Source: CAVWQV01 sp963757115 | GTDB lineage: Bacteria; Pseudomonadota; Alphaproteobacteria; Acetobacterales; Acetobacteraceae | DNA length: 64,000 nucleotides | Direction of reading: 5' to 3' | NCBI GenBank assembly: GCA_963757115.1 | Contig: CAVWQV010000006.1 | Location: forward strand, 248,001-312,000 | Shown: positions 38,830 through 47,604 of the stretch, one piece after another | How positions within the stretch are numbered: the stretch's first letter is position 1 | Layout of the letters: the number at the start of each line of letters is the position of its first letter | Made by a program: the position numbers and the translations under genes | The notes under the pieces: generated by a model | The model's input: only the letters and a program-made list of their open reading frames with translations | What the model was told of the DNA's origin: nothing | Database searches by the model: none

Positions 38830-39477
38830 TTAGCGGGGCTTGAGCAGCACGTCGGCATCGACGGTTGCGGTGACTTCCACCTGCGCCGGTTCCACGTTCG
38901 GGTTGGTCGGAGCCGGGCCAGCAGTCGCGGCGGAAAGCGTGCGCATTGCGGGTAGTCGGGCTGGGCTATCCAGGCGAACCTCCTTGAACGCATCGAATTG
39001 CAACCCGAGCAGGCCCGATATCGCGTCCGCTCGGCCGCGCAGCTTCGCCACCGCCTCTGCCGTCGCGCGTTGCCGGGCCGTTTCAGCCGCACGTTCCGAC
39101 ACTCGCCAGCCGAGCTCGCTCGTTGCAAGCCCATGTTGCTGCAACTCGCCGGCGAGGGCGAGCAGGGCGGCGCCGTCGGAGCCATGAAGGTCGAGCGTCT
39201 GCGCTGCCTCCCAGCGCTCCTGCCGATCGGTCGGGGTCGGCCCGGTGCGCCACACGGTGTACGCTCCGGTCGCGGCCACCACGCCGGAGGCGCGGTGTGC
39301 GCGCTGCAAAGCGTCCGCCATAACAGCGTTGACCTTCTGCTGCGCCTCGGCGGCAGAAGGTGCGATGGCTTCCGCCCGCAGCGCCCCGGCAATCTCATCC
39401 GGCAACACCGCTATGCTCGCCGTCTCGGAAAGGTGCAGGACCGTCTGGGCTTCCGCGGACAGGCCCGCGCCGAGCAC
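38830..39477 (-). CDS. SIMPL-domain (DUF541) exported protein; start unclear
   Basis: About 215-230 residues. It shows LHLSETASIAVLPDEIAGAL, VMADALQRAHRASGVVAATG and QPVEVTATVD-like end sequence (EPAQVEVTATVDADVLLKP), the SIMPL pattern of periplasmic or outer-membrane proteins. The GTG at 39477 is only the first usable start inside the frame. The residues before it (AQLVALTLLAVLGAGLSAEA) form a good signal peptide, so the real start is further up and has been lost, probably to an indel near 39510. It overlaps the end of the neighbouring proline-rich gene. Confidence 0.65.
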   Translation of the reverse strand: MLGAGLSAEAQTVLHLSETASIAVLPDEIAGALRAEAIAPSAAEAQQKVNAVMADALQRAHRASGVVAATGAYTVWRTGPTPTDRQERWEAAQTLDLHGSDGAALLALAGELQQHGLATSELGWRVSERAAETARQRATAEAVAKLRGRADAISGLLGLQFDAFKEVRLDSPARLPAMRTLSAATAGPAPTNPNVEPAQVEVTATVDADVLLKPR

Positions 39478-39488
39478 GGCGAGGAGGG

Positions 39489-39824
39489 TTAGCGCGACAA
39501 GTTGGGCGTTACGGGGTCCACCCTGCCGCCGCCAGGCGAGCGCTGGTTGGTGCCCGGATTGAGGCTGCTCGGCGGGCCGCTGAAGGGAGACGTGTTCGGC
39601 GACGACGTATCCGTCGAGTCCGCGGTGCCTGTGCCGGGCGGCGCGATGCGCTCGGGTGGGATGGTGGTCTGACCCGTCTGCGGAGTAGGCGGTGGAACCG
39701 CCGGGACCGGAGCCGGCGCGAAGTCGGAGCTGCCCGCCCGAGGCTTGTCGGTCTGCGAGTGCGCCGGCACTGGGATTGCCAGCACTGGGATTGCCAGCAT
39801 CCCTACGCAAAGTAGCAGGCGCAT
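39489..39824 (-). CDS. Small proline-rich exported protein (111 aa)
   Basis: The product begins with a signal peptide (MRLLLCVGMLAIPVLAIPVP) and continues as a low-complexity Pro/Thr/Ser/Gly-rich chain (PAPVPAVPPPTPQTGQTTIP, SSPNTSPFSGPPSSLNPG). The ATG at 39824 has GAGGAG upstream, which decides against the ATG at 39839. A 15-bp tandem duplication at 39767-39796 doubles LAIPV in the signal peptide. It is likely a secreted or envelope-linked disordered protein; no family is recognised. Confidence 0.55.
   Translation of the reverse strand: MRLLLCVGMLAIPVLAIPVPAHSQTDKPRAGSSDFAPAPVPAVPPPTPQTGQTTIPPERIAPPGTGTADSTDTSSPNTSPFSGPPSSLNPGTNQRSPGGGRVDPVTPNLSR
39767..39796 (+). repeat. 15-bp tandem duplication
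   Basis: Two exact adjacent copies of GCACTGGGATTGCCA (39767-39781 and 39782-39796) lie within the signal peptide of the proline-rich protein and keep its frame (LAIPV twice). It is probably replication slippage. Confidence 0.85.
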
Positions 39825-39994
39825 GAGCGATCTCCTCATTGCGCTCCGAACGCTTGCGCGCGCGAGGGGGTTGCCGCATTTCTGCCAGCCTCCTGCCGAG
39901 CGCCACACGCTGCAGGGTCTCCGCGTAACGGGCAAGCGGGTTGACCTGCATCGGTCCAACTCTAGGCTGGTTGAATTGGGGAGGCAGCCGGGGG

Positions 39995-40903
39995 ATGGAG
40001 CTTTGGATCCCGGTCACGTTTTGCGCGGCACTGTTTCAGACGTGGCGGACCGCTCTGCAACAGAAGTTGCGCGATCTCCTGTCGATCAACGGCGCGGGGT
40101 TCGTACGCTTTCTCTATGGCGCGCCGACCGCGCTCGTGCTGTTGACGGCGTGCTCGCTCGTCATCGGGCTACCGCTACCCCCGCTAACCACCCGCTTCGT
40201 GATCCTGTGCGTTCTCGGCGGCCTGGCGCAGATCATCGGCACCAATCTCCTCATTATGGCGTTCGGCTACCGGAACTTCGCAGTAGGCACGGCCTACTCG
40301 AAGACGGAGGCAGCGCAGACCGCGATCATCGCCTGGATCGTGCTTGGCGAGCAGCTTCGGCTCCTGGCCGTCATCGGCATAGGCGTGGGGCTTGCCGGGG
40401 TACTGAGCTTGTCGCTGGTCGGGCGCGGGCTGCGGCCGCGCGAAATGCTGGCCGCAACCATGCAGCCGGCTGCTTTATGCGGCCTGGGCGCGGGACTACT
40501 GTTTGGCGCGACAGGGGTGCTGATCAAGCTTGCCAATCAAGCCCTCATCGGCCCCAGCATCCTGCAGCGCGCGTTGCTTGCGCTGTTCGTCACCAACACC
40601 TTGCAGACTTTCATGCAAGGTGGGTGGCTTGCGATGCGCGAACCGCGCGAACTGCGAAAGGCATTCACTACTTGGCGGACCTCGGCTTTGGTGGGAACGC
40701 TGTCGGCCTGCGGCTCGGCCTGCTGGTTTACCGCCTTCGCCATGGCACCCGTCGCACTGGTGCGCGCGGTGGGCCAGGTGGAGGTGGTGTTCACATTGCT
40801 GTTCAGCCGGTTCTACCTGAAGGAGACACTGCGTAGGTCGGACGTAGGCGGACTGCTGCTGGTCGTAGCCGGCGTGTTCCTGATCGTGCTCTCGGGCTAC
40901 TGA
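39995..40903 (+). CDS. DMT-superfamily (EamA-like) transporter
   Basis: A 302-residue inner-membrane protein with ten predicted helices in two repeated halves (CVLGGLAQIIGTNLLIMAFG; SACGSACWFTAFAMAPVALV, FLIVLSGY end). AYSKTEAAQTAIIAWIVLGE and VRAVGQVEVVFTLLFSRFYL are EamA-type repeats. The ATG at 39995 has GGGGAGG upstream. Substrates of such carriers range from amino acids to metabolites and cannot be read here. It lies alone. Confidence 0.85.
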   Translation: MELWIPVTFCAALFQTWRTALQQKLRDLLSINGAGFVRFLYGAPTALVLLTACSLVIGLPLPPLTTRFVILCVLGGLAQIIGTNLLIMAFGYRNFAVGTAYSKTEAAQTAIIAWIVLGEQLRLLAVIGIGVGLAGVLSLSLVGRGLRPREMLAATMQPAALCGLGAGLLFGATGVLIKLANQALIGPSILQRALLALFVTNTLQTFMQGGWLAMREPRELRKAFTTWRTSALVGTLSACGSACWFTAFAMAPVALVRAVGQVEVVFTLLFSRFYLKETLRRSDVGGLLLVVAGVFLIVLSGY

Positions 40904-40927
40904 GCTGCATCGGCAACAACCAGGACG

Positions 40928-41935
40928 TTAATCCGCGAACAGCCGATCGATCGCCACCGGATCCACGTCCTCGATGCACGACGGCCGCCATTTCGGCTGG
41001 CGGTCCTTGTCGACAACCATCGCCCGCACGCCTTCCTGGAAGTCGGGGTGTTGGGTGATCGAACGCGTCAATGCGAGTTCCCGGGCCAGCGCCTGCGGCA
41101 AGGTCGAGGCCGCACCCCGCCGGATCGCCTCCAACGACCAGAACAGCGCGGAGGGCGAGACCGCGCGCAAGGTCTTGCGCGTCTCCGCGGCCCAGGCGCT
41201 GCCGTCGGCCTCCAGCCGGGCGAGGATGCGCGGAATGCTGTCCTCGCCGAAACAGGCGTCGATCGCCGCGCGATGCTCGACCAACGACACCGGCGGCAGC
41301 GGGCGCGCGTGCGCGGCGAGCGCCGCAGCGCCATCGCGGGCGAGCGCGTCCGATAGCGCCGGGATCGCTTCGCGGGGCACGAAGTGGGTGGCCAGCCCGG
41401 CGGCTACCGAATCCGCGCCCTGCACCCTCGCCCCGGTCAGGCCGAGGTAGAAACCAAGGCGGCCGGGCAGCCGCGGCAGGAAATAGGTGGCGCCGATGTC
41501 GGGAAAAAAGCCGATTCCGGTTTCCGGCATTGCGAACACGGCGTGTTCGGTGGCGACGCGATACGCTCCATGGACCGAAACGCCGATCCCGCCTCCCATG
41601 CAGATTCCATCCACAAGCGCGATGTAGGGCTTCGGATAGCGCGCGATCGCCTCGTTCAGCGCGTATTCCTCAGAGAAGAAGGCCTCCACCTCGGCGATCT
41701 CCCCGGCCATCGCCTGGGCACGCACGGCGCGGATATCACCGCCGGCGCAGAACGCGCGCTCACCCGCGCCTTGGATCACCACCGCGTGGACGGAGGGGTC
41801 CTCGCGCCAGTCGTCGAGCGCCGCAGCGCACGAACGAATCATGCCAAGGTCGAGCGCGTTCAGCGCCTTTGGCCGATTCAACAAAATCCGCCCCACGCGC
41901 CCGTCCCGATGCGCCTGTACGCTCGTCTCTTCCAT
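40928..41935 (-). CDS. 3-hydroxyisobutyryl-CoA hydrolase (enoyl-CoA hydratase family)
   Basis: A 335-residue crotonase-fold enzyme of the HIBCH type, releasing 3-hydroxyisobutyrate in valine breakdown. It shows ILLNRPKALNALDLGMIRS, the oxyanion loop AFCAGGDIRAVRAQA, ICMGGGIGVSVHGAYRVATE and the HIBCH signature PETGIGFFPDIGATYFLPRL. The C-terminal extension (FQEGVRAMVVDKDRQPKWRP) is that of HIBCH, not of ordinary hydratases. It is intact. Confidence 0.92.
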   Translation of the reverse strand: MEETSVQAHRDGRVGRILLNRPKALNALDLGMIRSCAAALDDWREDPSVHAVVIQGAGERAFCAGGDIRAVRAQAMAGEIAEVEAFFSEEYALNEAIARYPKPYIALVDGICMGGGIGVSVHGAYRVATEHAVFAMPETGIGFFPDIGATYFLPRLPGRLGFYLGLTGARVQGADSVAAGLATHFVPREAIPALSDALARDGAAALAAHARPLPPVSLVEHRAAIDACFGEDSIPRILARLEADGSAWAAETRKTLRAVSPSALFWSLEAIRRGAASTLPQALARELALTRSITQHPDFQEGVRAMVVDKDRQPKWRPSCIEDVDPVAIDRLFAD

Positions 41936-42006
41936 GCCCGCGCTCCTCGAGGATCGCCGTCCTATATCGAAAGACGGGAGCGCCAGCGAGTGGGAGCGTC
42001 AGTGCG

Positions 42007-42441
42007 TCATTGACGCGAAAGGTATCGCGTTGCCAGCGCCCCGATCACCAGGCCCGAGACGTGCCGCAGGCCCAGCATCCGTGCCACGGGAGCAAACGCG
42101 CCTGCGGTTGCGGTCGTGATTGCCAACTGCTGCTTGGCCTGATCTCGCACCCGCACGGCTTCCTGCTCGACCCGATTCGGCGAGGAGCGGCTGGCGAGGA
42201 ACGCGAGTATGCCTGCAATCACCACGTCGATGGCGAACACAATGAGCGCCGAATACAGCGGGTCGGGGACGACCCTCACGAGGGCAAGCCATGCTGCGAA
42301 GTGCGCCACGGCAAGCGCGCAGATCACGAAAACGACGGCGACCGCCCCCATGCCGGCCTGCACGGCACGGCGCTTGGCCATCTGGCGGAGCCGAAGCCCC
42401 TCGGCTTCGGCGGCGATACGGGCAAGGCGAAGCGTGCGCAT
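42007..42441 (-). CDS. Phage-holin-like/DUF1469-type membrane protein
   Basis: A 144-residue protein with two central membrane segments (MGAVAVVFVICALAVAHFAA and PLYSALIVFAIDVVIAGILAF), an amphipathic basic N-terminus and a shorter hydrophobic end (ISGL-like VSGLVIGALATRYL). The pattern fits the holin-superfamily III/DUF1469 envelope proteins common in proteobacteria, usually next to a YqjD-type gene as here. It has no phage context. It starts 2 bases after the YqjD-like stop. Confidence 0.72.
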   Translation of the reverse strand: MRTLRLARIAAEAEGLRLRQMAKRRAVQAGMGAVAVVFVICALAVAHFAAWLALVRVVPDPLYSALIVFAIDVVIAGILAFLASRSSPNRVEQEAVRVRDQAKQQLAITTATAGAFAPVARMLGLRHVSGLVIGALATRYLSRQ

Positions 42442-42443
42442 CG

Positions 42444-42707
42444 TCAGCGAATGATTCGGCCGATGAGGTAACCCACGCCCGCCGCCACCAGCAACGCGAT
42501 GAGCGGCTGTTCGCGAACCTGGCCGGACAACGCCTCGGCCTGGTCCTGCGCCATGTCGGCGGCGGCGCGGGCGGTCGAGCCTGCGCGGTCGGCAGCGTCA
42601 GCGATCGCCGGGCTCACCCGATCTCGCATCAGAACTTCGACTTGTTCGCGGAGCTTCGCGATCTGCTCCTTGGCGTCGTTCGCTTTGTCGGACATCGTAT
42701 CCGCCAT
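42444..42707 (-). CDS. YqjD/ElaB-like (DUF883) protein
   Basis: An 87-residue protein: a helical hydrophilic stretch (DKANDAKEQIAKLREQVEVL and ADAADRAGSTARAAADMAQD) and a C-terminal single membrane anchor (PLIALLVAAGVGYLIGRIIR). This is the DUF883 layout; homologues bind ribosomes at the membrane in stationary phase. The ATG at 42707 has AGGAGG 7 bases upstream. It forms a pair with the holin-like gene. Confidence 0.85.
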   Translation of the reverse strand: MADTMSDKANDAKEQIAKLREQVEVLMRDRVSPAIADAADRAGSTARAAADMAQDQAEALSGQVREQPLIALLVAAGVGYLIGRIIR

Positions 42708-42913
42708 GTCTCGCCTCCTGATCCGTCGATCAAACGATAGCTCGCCAACGTCCCGTTGCACGAGCGGTTCCGGCTGTTGAACGAAAGGGCAGTGGTTCGT
42801 TTGAACGTCAGATGTCTTGAAGTGAGGGCGGGCGGCTGGTTCCGCGCGTTGCTCCAGACCGTTCCGGGGGATACCGTCCCGCCCGCTTGGCAAAATTTGG
42901 GGCCGGATCGCGA

Positions 42914-43945
42914 ATGATACTCCGCTTCAGTTTAGCCGCGGCGGTGCTAGCCTTTGCAAGCGCCTCGACGGCGGCGGCGCGAGATCTGACGATCGCCTCT
43001 CGCAACGGGCTCCTGCTCGACGTGCAGCGGGCCGTCTTGTTCAAGCCTTTTGCCGCGGTCACGGGCATCGCCGTGCAGGAGGCGGCGCGCGCCGGCGGTC
43101 TCGAGGAACTGCATGGGCACAAGGACCTCGCGGCCGGGTGGGATTTGGTGCTGTTGGGCGGCGACGAACTCCTGAGGGTGTGCGACGAGGGCTTGATCGA
43201 GAAACTAGATTGGTCGGCGATCGGCGGCAAAGAACACTATCTGCCGACGGCGGTCTCGGATTGCGGGGTCGGCAGTATCGCCTACAGCTTTGTGCTCGCC
43301 TGGGATCGGGACAAGTACCCGGCCGCGCCAAGCTGGGCGGACTTCTGGGACGTCGCGAAATATCCCGGCAAGCGTGGGCTGATGCGCGGACCGCGGACCA
43401 ATCTCGAGGTCGCGTTGCTCGCCGATGGTGTCCCGCCCGGGGACGTGTATCGGACGCTTCGCACCGCCGACGGCATCGATCGCGCATTCCGCAAGCTCGA
43501 CCAGATCCGACCGTATGCGGTCTGGTGGGATACTGAGCAGGATGCCGGCCGTCTCCTCGGGTCCGGCGAGGTACTTATGACAAGCGCAACCAATGCGGAG
43601 GTCGCCGCGGCGAACCGGACGGAGCACCGCAATTGGGGCGTGCAATGGGCGGGAAGTCTGTCTGCCATCGAGAGCTGGGCAATCCCGAAGGGCAGCCCGA
43701 ACCAGCGGCAAGCCAACCAGTTCCTGTATTTCGCCGGGGACACCGCTATCCAGGCCCGCTTGGCAATGCAGGCGCCCTATGCCGGGCTGGCGAAGGGAGC
43801 GCTCGACGATATCCCTCCACCACTGGCCGCTGGCCTCCCGCTCGCCCCGGTCAATCAGGCCGGTGCCCTACCGATCGACGAGGCATTCTGGCGCGATAAC
43901 CTCGACAAGCTGAACCAGCGTTTCGCCGCTTGGCTGGCGCGCTGA
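42914..43945 (+). CDS. Periplasmic solute-binding protein (polyamine/iron type)
   Basis: About 343 residues with a signal peptide (MILRFSLAAAVLAFASASTA, cleavage near AAA-RD). The fold family is that of extracellular binding proteins of the PotD/AfuA type: TIASRNGLLLDVQRAVLFKP, WDLVLLGGDELLRVCDEGLI, YLPTAVSDCGVGSIAYSFVL and SAIESWAIPKGSPNQRQANQ. No permease or ATPase genes for an ABC importer are adjacent; the following ABC genes belong to Mla. It may be an orphan. A TTG at 42887 would add 9 residues. Confidence 0.83.
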   Translation: MILRFSLAAAVLAFASASTAAARDLTIASRNGLLLDVQRAVLFKPFAAVTGIAVQEAARAGGLEELHGHKDLAAGWDLVLLGGDELLRVCDEGLIEKLDWSAIGGKEHYLPTAVSDCGVGSIAYSFVLAWDRDKYPAAPSWADFWDVAKYPGKRGLMRGPRTNLEVALLADGVPPGDVYRTLRTADGIDRAFRKLDQIRPYAVWWDTEQDAGRLLGSGEVLMTSATNAEVAAANRTEHRNWGVQWAGSLSAIESWAIPKGSPNQRQANQFLYFAGDTAIQARLAMQAPYAGLAKGALDDIPPPLAAGLPLAPVNQAGALPIDEAFWRDNLDKLNQRFAAWLAR

Positions 43946-43964
43946 AGCGTCCGGCGGCGCTTTG

Positions 43965-45074
43965 GTGAACCAGGGGCCGCCGGCGACTGTCGCAATCACC
44001 GAGCAGGACGGCCAAACGACGCTCGCCTTTGCCGGCAATCTCGATGCGGTCGGAACGGGGCGGCTTTGGCGGCGGGTTCACGATCTGCTTCGGGCCGTGG
44101 GCGGCCGCGGCCTGACGCTTGATTGTTCAAACGTGGCTCTCATCGACACCGCGGGTGCCACGTTCCTGATCGACATCGAGCACCAGCACCAGAGCAAGGT
44201 GGAGATTACCGGGCTCGCGCCCCGCTCTGCGGCCCTGCTCGACCGTGTCCGCCCCGCCGCAGAGATCGCGCCCCGCCCCGCTTCGCCGCCACCTTTGCGC
44301 CTTCGTGACATCGGCCGGGGGGCGCTCCGCGCGGCGGCGCTCGGGGTCGCGTTCGGCGGTGAGGCGGCCGTGGCGCTCGTCAGCCTGCCACGCCGGAGGC
44401 GGATGCTGCGGCTCCAAGACCTGCTGCTCTACGCCGACCAGGCGGGGGTTCGTTCCTTGCCCCTCGTCGTGTTGCTCGGCTTCCTGATGGGCATGATCCT
44501 CGCATTCCAGTCGTTGGTGCCGATGCGCCGGTTCGGTGCCGAACTTTATGTCGTCAATCTCGTCGCGATCAGCCTTTTGCGCGAACTTGGGCCACTGATT
44601 GCGGCGGTCATCCTCGCCGGCCGCACGGGTTCGGCGTTCGCCGCCGAGATCGGCACCATGAAAGTGAACGAGGAGGTGAGTGCCCTGGTGACCATGGGCC
44701 TCGATCCGATGACCATGCTGGTCCTTCCACGGCTCGTCGCGGTAACGCTGGTGATGCCGGCGATGACGCTCGTTCTCGACGTCGCCGGCCTGTTGGGAAT
44801 GGGCGTTGTGATGATGAGTTCCGGCTTCCCCGCCGTAACGATCACCCACCAGACGGCGCAAGCGGCGCAGCTTTCGGATTTGTTCCAGGGCTTGTTCAAG
44901 GCCCTCTGTTTCGGTGCCGTAGTCGCAGCGATTGGCTGTCGCGAGGGGCTGGGCACGGGCGTCGGGCCGCGTGCCGTCGGGCAGGCCGCAACGGGTGCGG
45001 TGGTCGGCGGAATCGTGGCCGTGGTGTTGCTCGACGGCTTGTTCGCTGTCCTGATCGTCAGGCTGGGTTGGTGA
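43965..45074 (+). CDS. mlaE: STAS-MlaE fusion, lipid-transport ABC permease
   Basis: About 369 residues in two parts. Residues 1-95 are a STAS domain (TLAFAGNLDAVGTGRLWRRV, LDCSNVALIDTAGATFLIDI), equivalent to MlaB. The rest is the MlaE/YrbE permease: GVRSLPLVVLLGFLMGMILA, LLRELGPLIAAVILAGRTGS and FAAEIGTMKVNEEVSALVTM. In E. coli, MlaB is a separate protein. It belongs to the inner-membrane complex of Mce-type phospholipid transport. GTG at 43965 is chosen; a TTG at 43962 is also in frame. It overlaps the ATPase gene. Confidence 0.9.
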   Translation: MNQGPPATVAITEQDGQTTLAFAGNLDAVGTGRLWRRVHDLLRAVGGRGLTLDCSNVALIDTAGATFLIDIEHQHQSKVEITGLAPRSAALLDRVRPAAEIAPRPASPPPLRLRDIGRGALRAAALGVAFGGEAAVALVSLPRRRRMLRLQDLLLYADQAGVRSLPLVVLLGFLMGMILAFQSLVPMRRFGAELYVVNLVAISLLRELGPLIAAVILAGRTGSAFAAEIGTMKVNEEVSALVTMGLDPMTMLVLPRLVAVTLVMPAMTLVLDVAGLLGMGVVMMSSGFPAVTITHQTAQAAQLSDLFQGLFKALCFGAVVAAIGCREGLGTGVGPRAVGQAATGAVVGGIVAVVLLDGLFAVLIVRLGW

Positions 45075-45895
45075 GCGGGGCTTTGGGCATCACGGCAGCC
45101 ACGGACGAGACGTCGGCCCGCGGGCTACGGCAGGCCACGGAGATCGCCGTGGACCGTGTCGCCCAGCGTTTCGGCTCGGACACGGTCTTTCGCGACGTCT
45201 CGTTCACCGTGCGGCAAGGCGAGATCTTCGTCATTCTCGGGGGGTCGGGGTGCGGCAAGTCCACCCTGATGAAGCAGCTCATCGGGCTGTTGCCCCCGAG
45301 CAGTGGCAGCATTGTCGTCCGAGGTCATCCGATCACCGGCCCCGGAGCGGTTGCGGGACGCCGGGCGATGCTGCGCGAGATCGGCGTGATGTTCCAGTCC
45401 GCGGCACTGTTCGGCTCCATGACCTTGCTCGAGAACGTCAAGCTTCCGCTGGAGATGTTCACGGACTTGCCCGAACCGGGGCGCGAGGCGGTCGCCCGGG
45501 TGAAACTCGGCCTTGTGGGCCTCGCCGAAGCCGCCGACCTCAGGCCGGCCGAGATATCGGGCGGCATGGCCAAGCGTGCCGGCATCGCCCGCGCCATGGC
45601 GCTCGACCCGCCGCTGTTGTTCCTCGATGAGCCATCGGCCGGATTGGACCCGATCACGTCCGCGGGGCTTGATCGGCTCATCCTCGATCTCAGGGCCGAT
45701 CTCGGCGCGACGTTCGTCGTGGTGACGCATGAGCTCGCCTCCATCCTCGCCATCGCCGATCGCTGCATAATGCTCGATCGCGCCGCCCAGGGCGTGATCG
45801 CGGAGGGCGATCCAAGACGGCTGCGGGCCGAGAGCACCAATCCCAGCGTCCGCGCTTTCTTTCGCAGGGAAGTCCTGGAAGCCGAGACAACGTAA
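45071..45895 (+). CDS. mlaF: Mla/Mce lipid-transport ABC ATPase
   Basis: A 274-residue nucleotide-binding subunit. It shows Walker A (LGGSGCGKSTLMKQLIGLLP), the Q-loop GVMFQSAALFGSMTLLENVK, the signature EISGGMAKRAGIARAMAL (Mla type, SGGM), Walker B LLFLDEPSAGLDP and the switch His VTHEL. It starts at a GTG overlapping the mlaE stop and is followed by mlaD after 16 bp. Confidence 0.93.
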   Translation: MSGALGITAATDETSARGLRQATEIAVDRVAQRFGSDTVFRDVSFTVRQGEIFVILGGSGCGKSTLMKQLIGLLPPSSGSIVVRGHPITGPGAVAGRRAMLREIGVMFQSAALFGSMTLLENVKLPLEMFTDLPEPGREAVARVKLGLVGLAEAADLRPAEISGGMAKRAGIARAMALDPPLLFLDEPSAGLDPITSAGLDRLILDLRADLGATFVVVTHELASILAIADRCIMLDRAAQGVIAEGDPRRLRAESTNPSVRAFFRREVLEAETT

Positions 45896-45911
45896 TGGCG
45901 GGCCATTGCTG

Positions 45912-46931
45912 ATGGGCGAGCAGGGCATCTACCTGCGCGTGGGATTGCTGATACTGGGCGGGGTTGGGCTGCTGATCGGCTTGCTCGTGTTCCTGAGCGG
46001 CAACCGCCTGAGCGAGGGAGTTCCGTTCGAGACCTACTTCCGCGAATCGGTGCAGGGCCTCGAGGTCGGAGCGCCTGTGAAGTTCCGCGGCGTTACGCTC
46101 GGGCGGGTGACGGAGATCGGCCTCGTGAGCGCGGAATATGGCGGCGGGCAAGCCGTGTCGCCGGACATCAGCAGCTACCGCCTCGTGTTCGTGCGCTTTG
46201 TGATCAACCCGCAGCGGGTCGGACGACTTCCGGATACGGCGCACGCCGTGGAAACCGGGCTGCGTGCGAAGGTGGCGCCCCAGGGGATCACGGGTGTCAG
46301 CTACATCGAGCTCGATTTCGTGCAGCCCGACGAATACCCGCCGCTCGAACTGCCTTGGCAACCGCGCGCCGAATACATTCCCTCCATGCCGAGCACGTTG
46401 GCCCAGGTGCAGGACGCGGCTGTGCAGATATTGTCCAAGCTCAACAGCGTGGATTTCGCGGCACTCGCGCAAGGTGCCACCGGCTTGCTCGACGACGCGC
46501 GGGCTGAGCTAAAGGACGGAGACCTCCGTGCCATACTCGGGAGCACCGCTGCCCTGCTGGCCGAGCTGCGCGATCAGGCGCATCGGGCGGATCTGGCGGG
46601 ACTCGCAACCGACTTGCAACGGACGTCCCGATCGGTGCGGGAGACGGTGGAGAGCAAGGAGGTGCGGGCTCTGATCGCCAACGCCGCGAACGCAGCCGAC
46701 AGGCTGTCCGCGTCGGCCGCGAAGCTCCCGGTGCTGCTCGCCGCGGTCGACGCCACCGTTCGCCGGGCCGACAACGGCACGGCGGACCTGCAGCAATCCC
46801 TCGGACCGCTGCTTCGCGATCTACAAGCGACAATCGGCAATCTGCGCGACACGTCCGAGGCGTTGCGGCAGTATCCAGCGCAGGTGCTGTTGGGCGGCCC
46901 TCCGCCCCGCACGTCGCAGCACTCGAGATGA
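45912..46931 (+). CDS. mlaD: MlaD/MCE-domain lipid-binding protein
   Basis: About 339 residues. There is one N-terminal membrane anchor (LRVGLLILGGVGLLIGLLVF) and an MCE domain (YFRESVQGLEVGAPVKFRGV, GVTLGRVTEIGLV, GITGVSYIELDFV), then a long helical tail (LAQVQDAAVQILSKLNS, SKEVRALIANAANAADRLSA) as in PqiB/YebT-like and longer MlaD proteins. It forms the hexameric ring between inner membrane and periplasm. ATG at 45912 is preferred to a TTG at 45906. Confidence 0.92.
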   Translation: MGEQGIYLRVGLLILGGVGLLIGLLVFLSGNRLSEGVPFETYFRESVQGLEVGAPVKFRGVTLGRVTEIGLVSAEYGGGQAVSPDISSYRLVFVRFVINPQRVGRLPDTAHAVETGLRAKVAPQGITGVSYIELDFVQPDEYPPLELPWQPRAEYIPSMPSTLAQVQDAAVQILSKLNSVDFAALAQGATGLLDDARAELKDGDLRAILGSTAALLAELRDQAHRADLAGLATDLQRTSRSVRETVESKEVRALIANAANAADRLSASAAKLPVLLAAVDATVRRADNGTADLQQSLGPLLRDLQATIGNLRDTSEALRQYPAQVLLGGPPPRTSQHSR

Positions 46932-47578
46932 GGCGGCGAGCGTTGCTCGCCGGCGTGCTCTCCGTCGGTGCATGCGGATTGTCTGAACGACCTTATGCCG
47001 AAAAACGCGAGTGGCCGCTTGCGGTCGCGCGGACGCCGGCGCTGCCAGCGCGTGCGAGTGGCCGGATCCTGCTGGTGCGCGACACCCGCGCCGCACCCGG
47101 CCTCGAGATCCGTGGGCTGCAAACCTTGCGGCCGGACGGAAGCGTGGCGATCGACTTCTACGAGGAATGGTCGGTCCCGCCGGCCGACGCGGTGGCGAGT
47201 GGCCTCAGGCAATGGCTCAGCGACGCCGGCCTGTTCGCGGCGGTGACAGCACCCGGCAGCCGGCTCGCCGCCGATCTCGTGCTGGAGGCCAACCTGACTG
47301 CCTTGGTCTACGATGCGGCAAAGAAGGTAGGCCGAGTGACTTTGGGTATCGTCCTGATCGACCAGCGGCCCAACGCGGTGCGCATCCTCGTGCAGCGCCG
47401 GTTGACCGCCGAGCGCCCGCTCGCGACGAGCGATCCCGCCCAGATCGCTGCCACGTTGCGAGCCTGCCTGCGCGACGTGTTCGGGCAGGCCGAGGCGGCG
47501 GTCGCGCCATACGCGACGGTGCGCGGGCCTGGAGGAGGGGGGCGGCCGGCCCACCCTCGCTCCAGTCGGCGCCGGTAA
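46928..47578 (+). CDS. ABC-type transport auxiliary lipoprotein (PqiC/LAP-like)
   Basis: About 216 residues starting with a lipoprotein signal (MRRRALLAGVLSVGAC, lipobox VGAC, lipidated Cys16). It shows GRILLVRDTRAAPGLEIRGL, VAIDFYEEWSVPPADAVASG and LRQWLSDAGLF, the pattern of the periplasmic auxiliary lipoprotein of Mce transporters. It overlaps the mlaD stop by 4 bp, so it completes a four-gene operon mlaE-F-D-lipoprotein. Confidence 0.85.
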   Translation: MRRRALLAGVLSVGACGLSERPYAEKREWPLAVARTPALPARASGRILLVRDTRAAPGLEIRGLQTLRPDGSVAIDFYEEWSVPPADAVASGLRQWLSDAGLFAAVTAPGSRLAADLVLEANLTALVYDAAKKVGRVTLGIVLIDQRPNAVRILVQRRLTAERPLATSDPAQIAATLRACLRDVFGQAEAAVAPYATVRGPGGGGRPAHPRSSRRR

Positions 47579-47604
47579 GGCAGGTTGCTGCGAGCGCCCG
47601 CCGG

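Noticed and set aside
39767..39796. Start of a CRISPR or satellite array
   Set aside because: Only two 15-bp copies in tandem without spacers, in frame within a coding region.
42007..42441. Prophage remnant suggested by a holin-like protein
   Set aside because: No other phage gene, integrase or att repeat is near; the gene pairs with a DUF883 gene, a common housekeeping arrangement.
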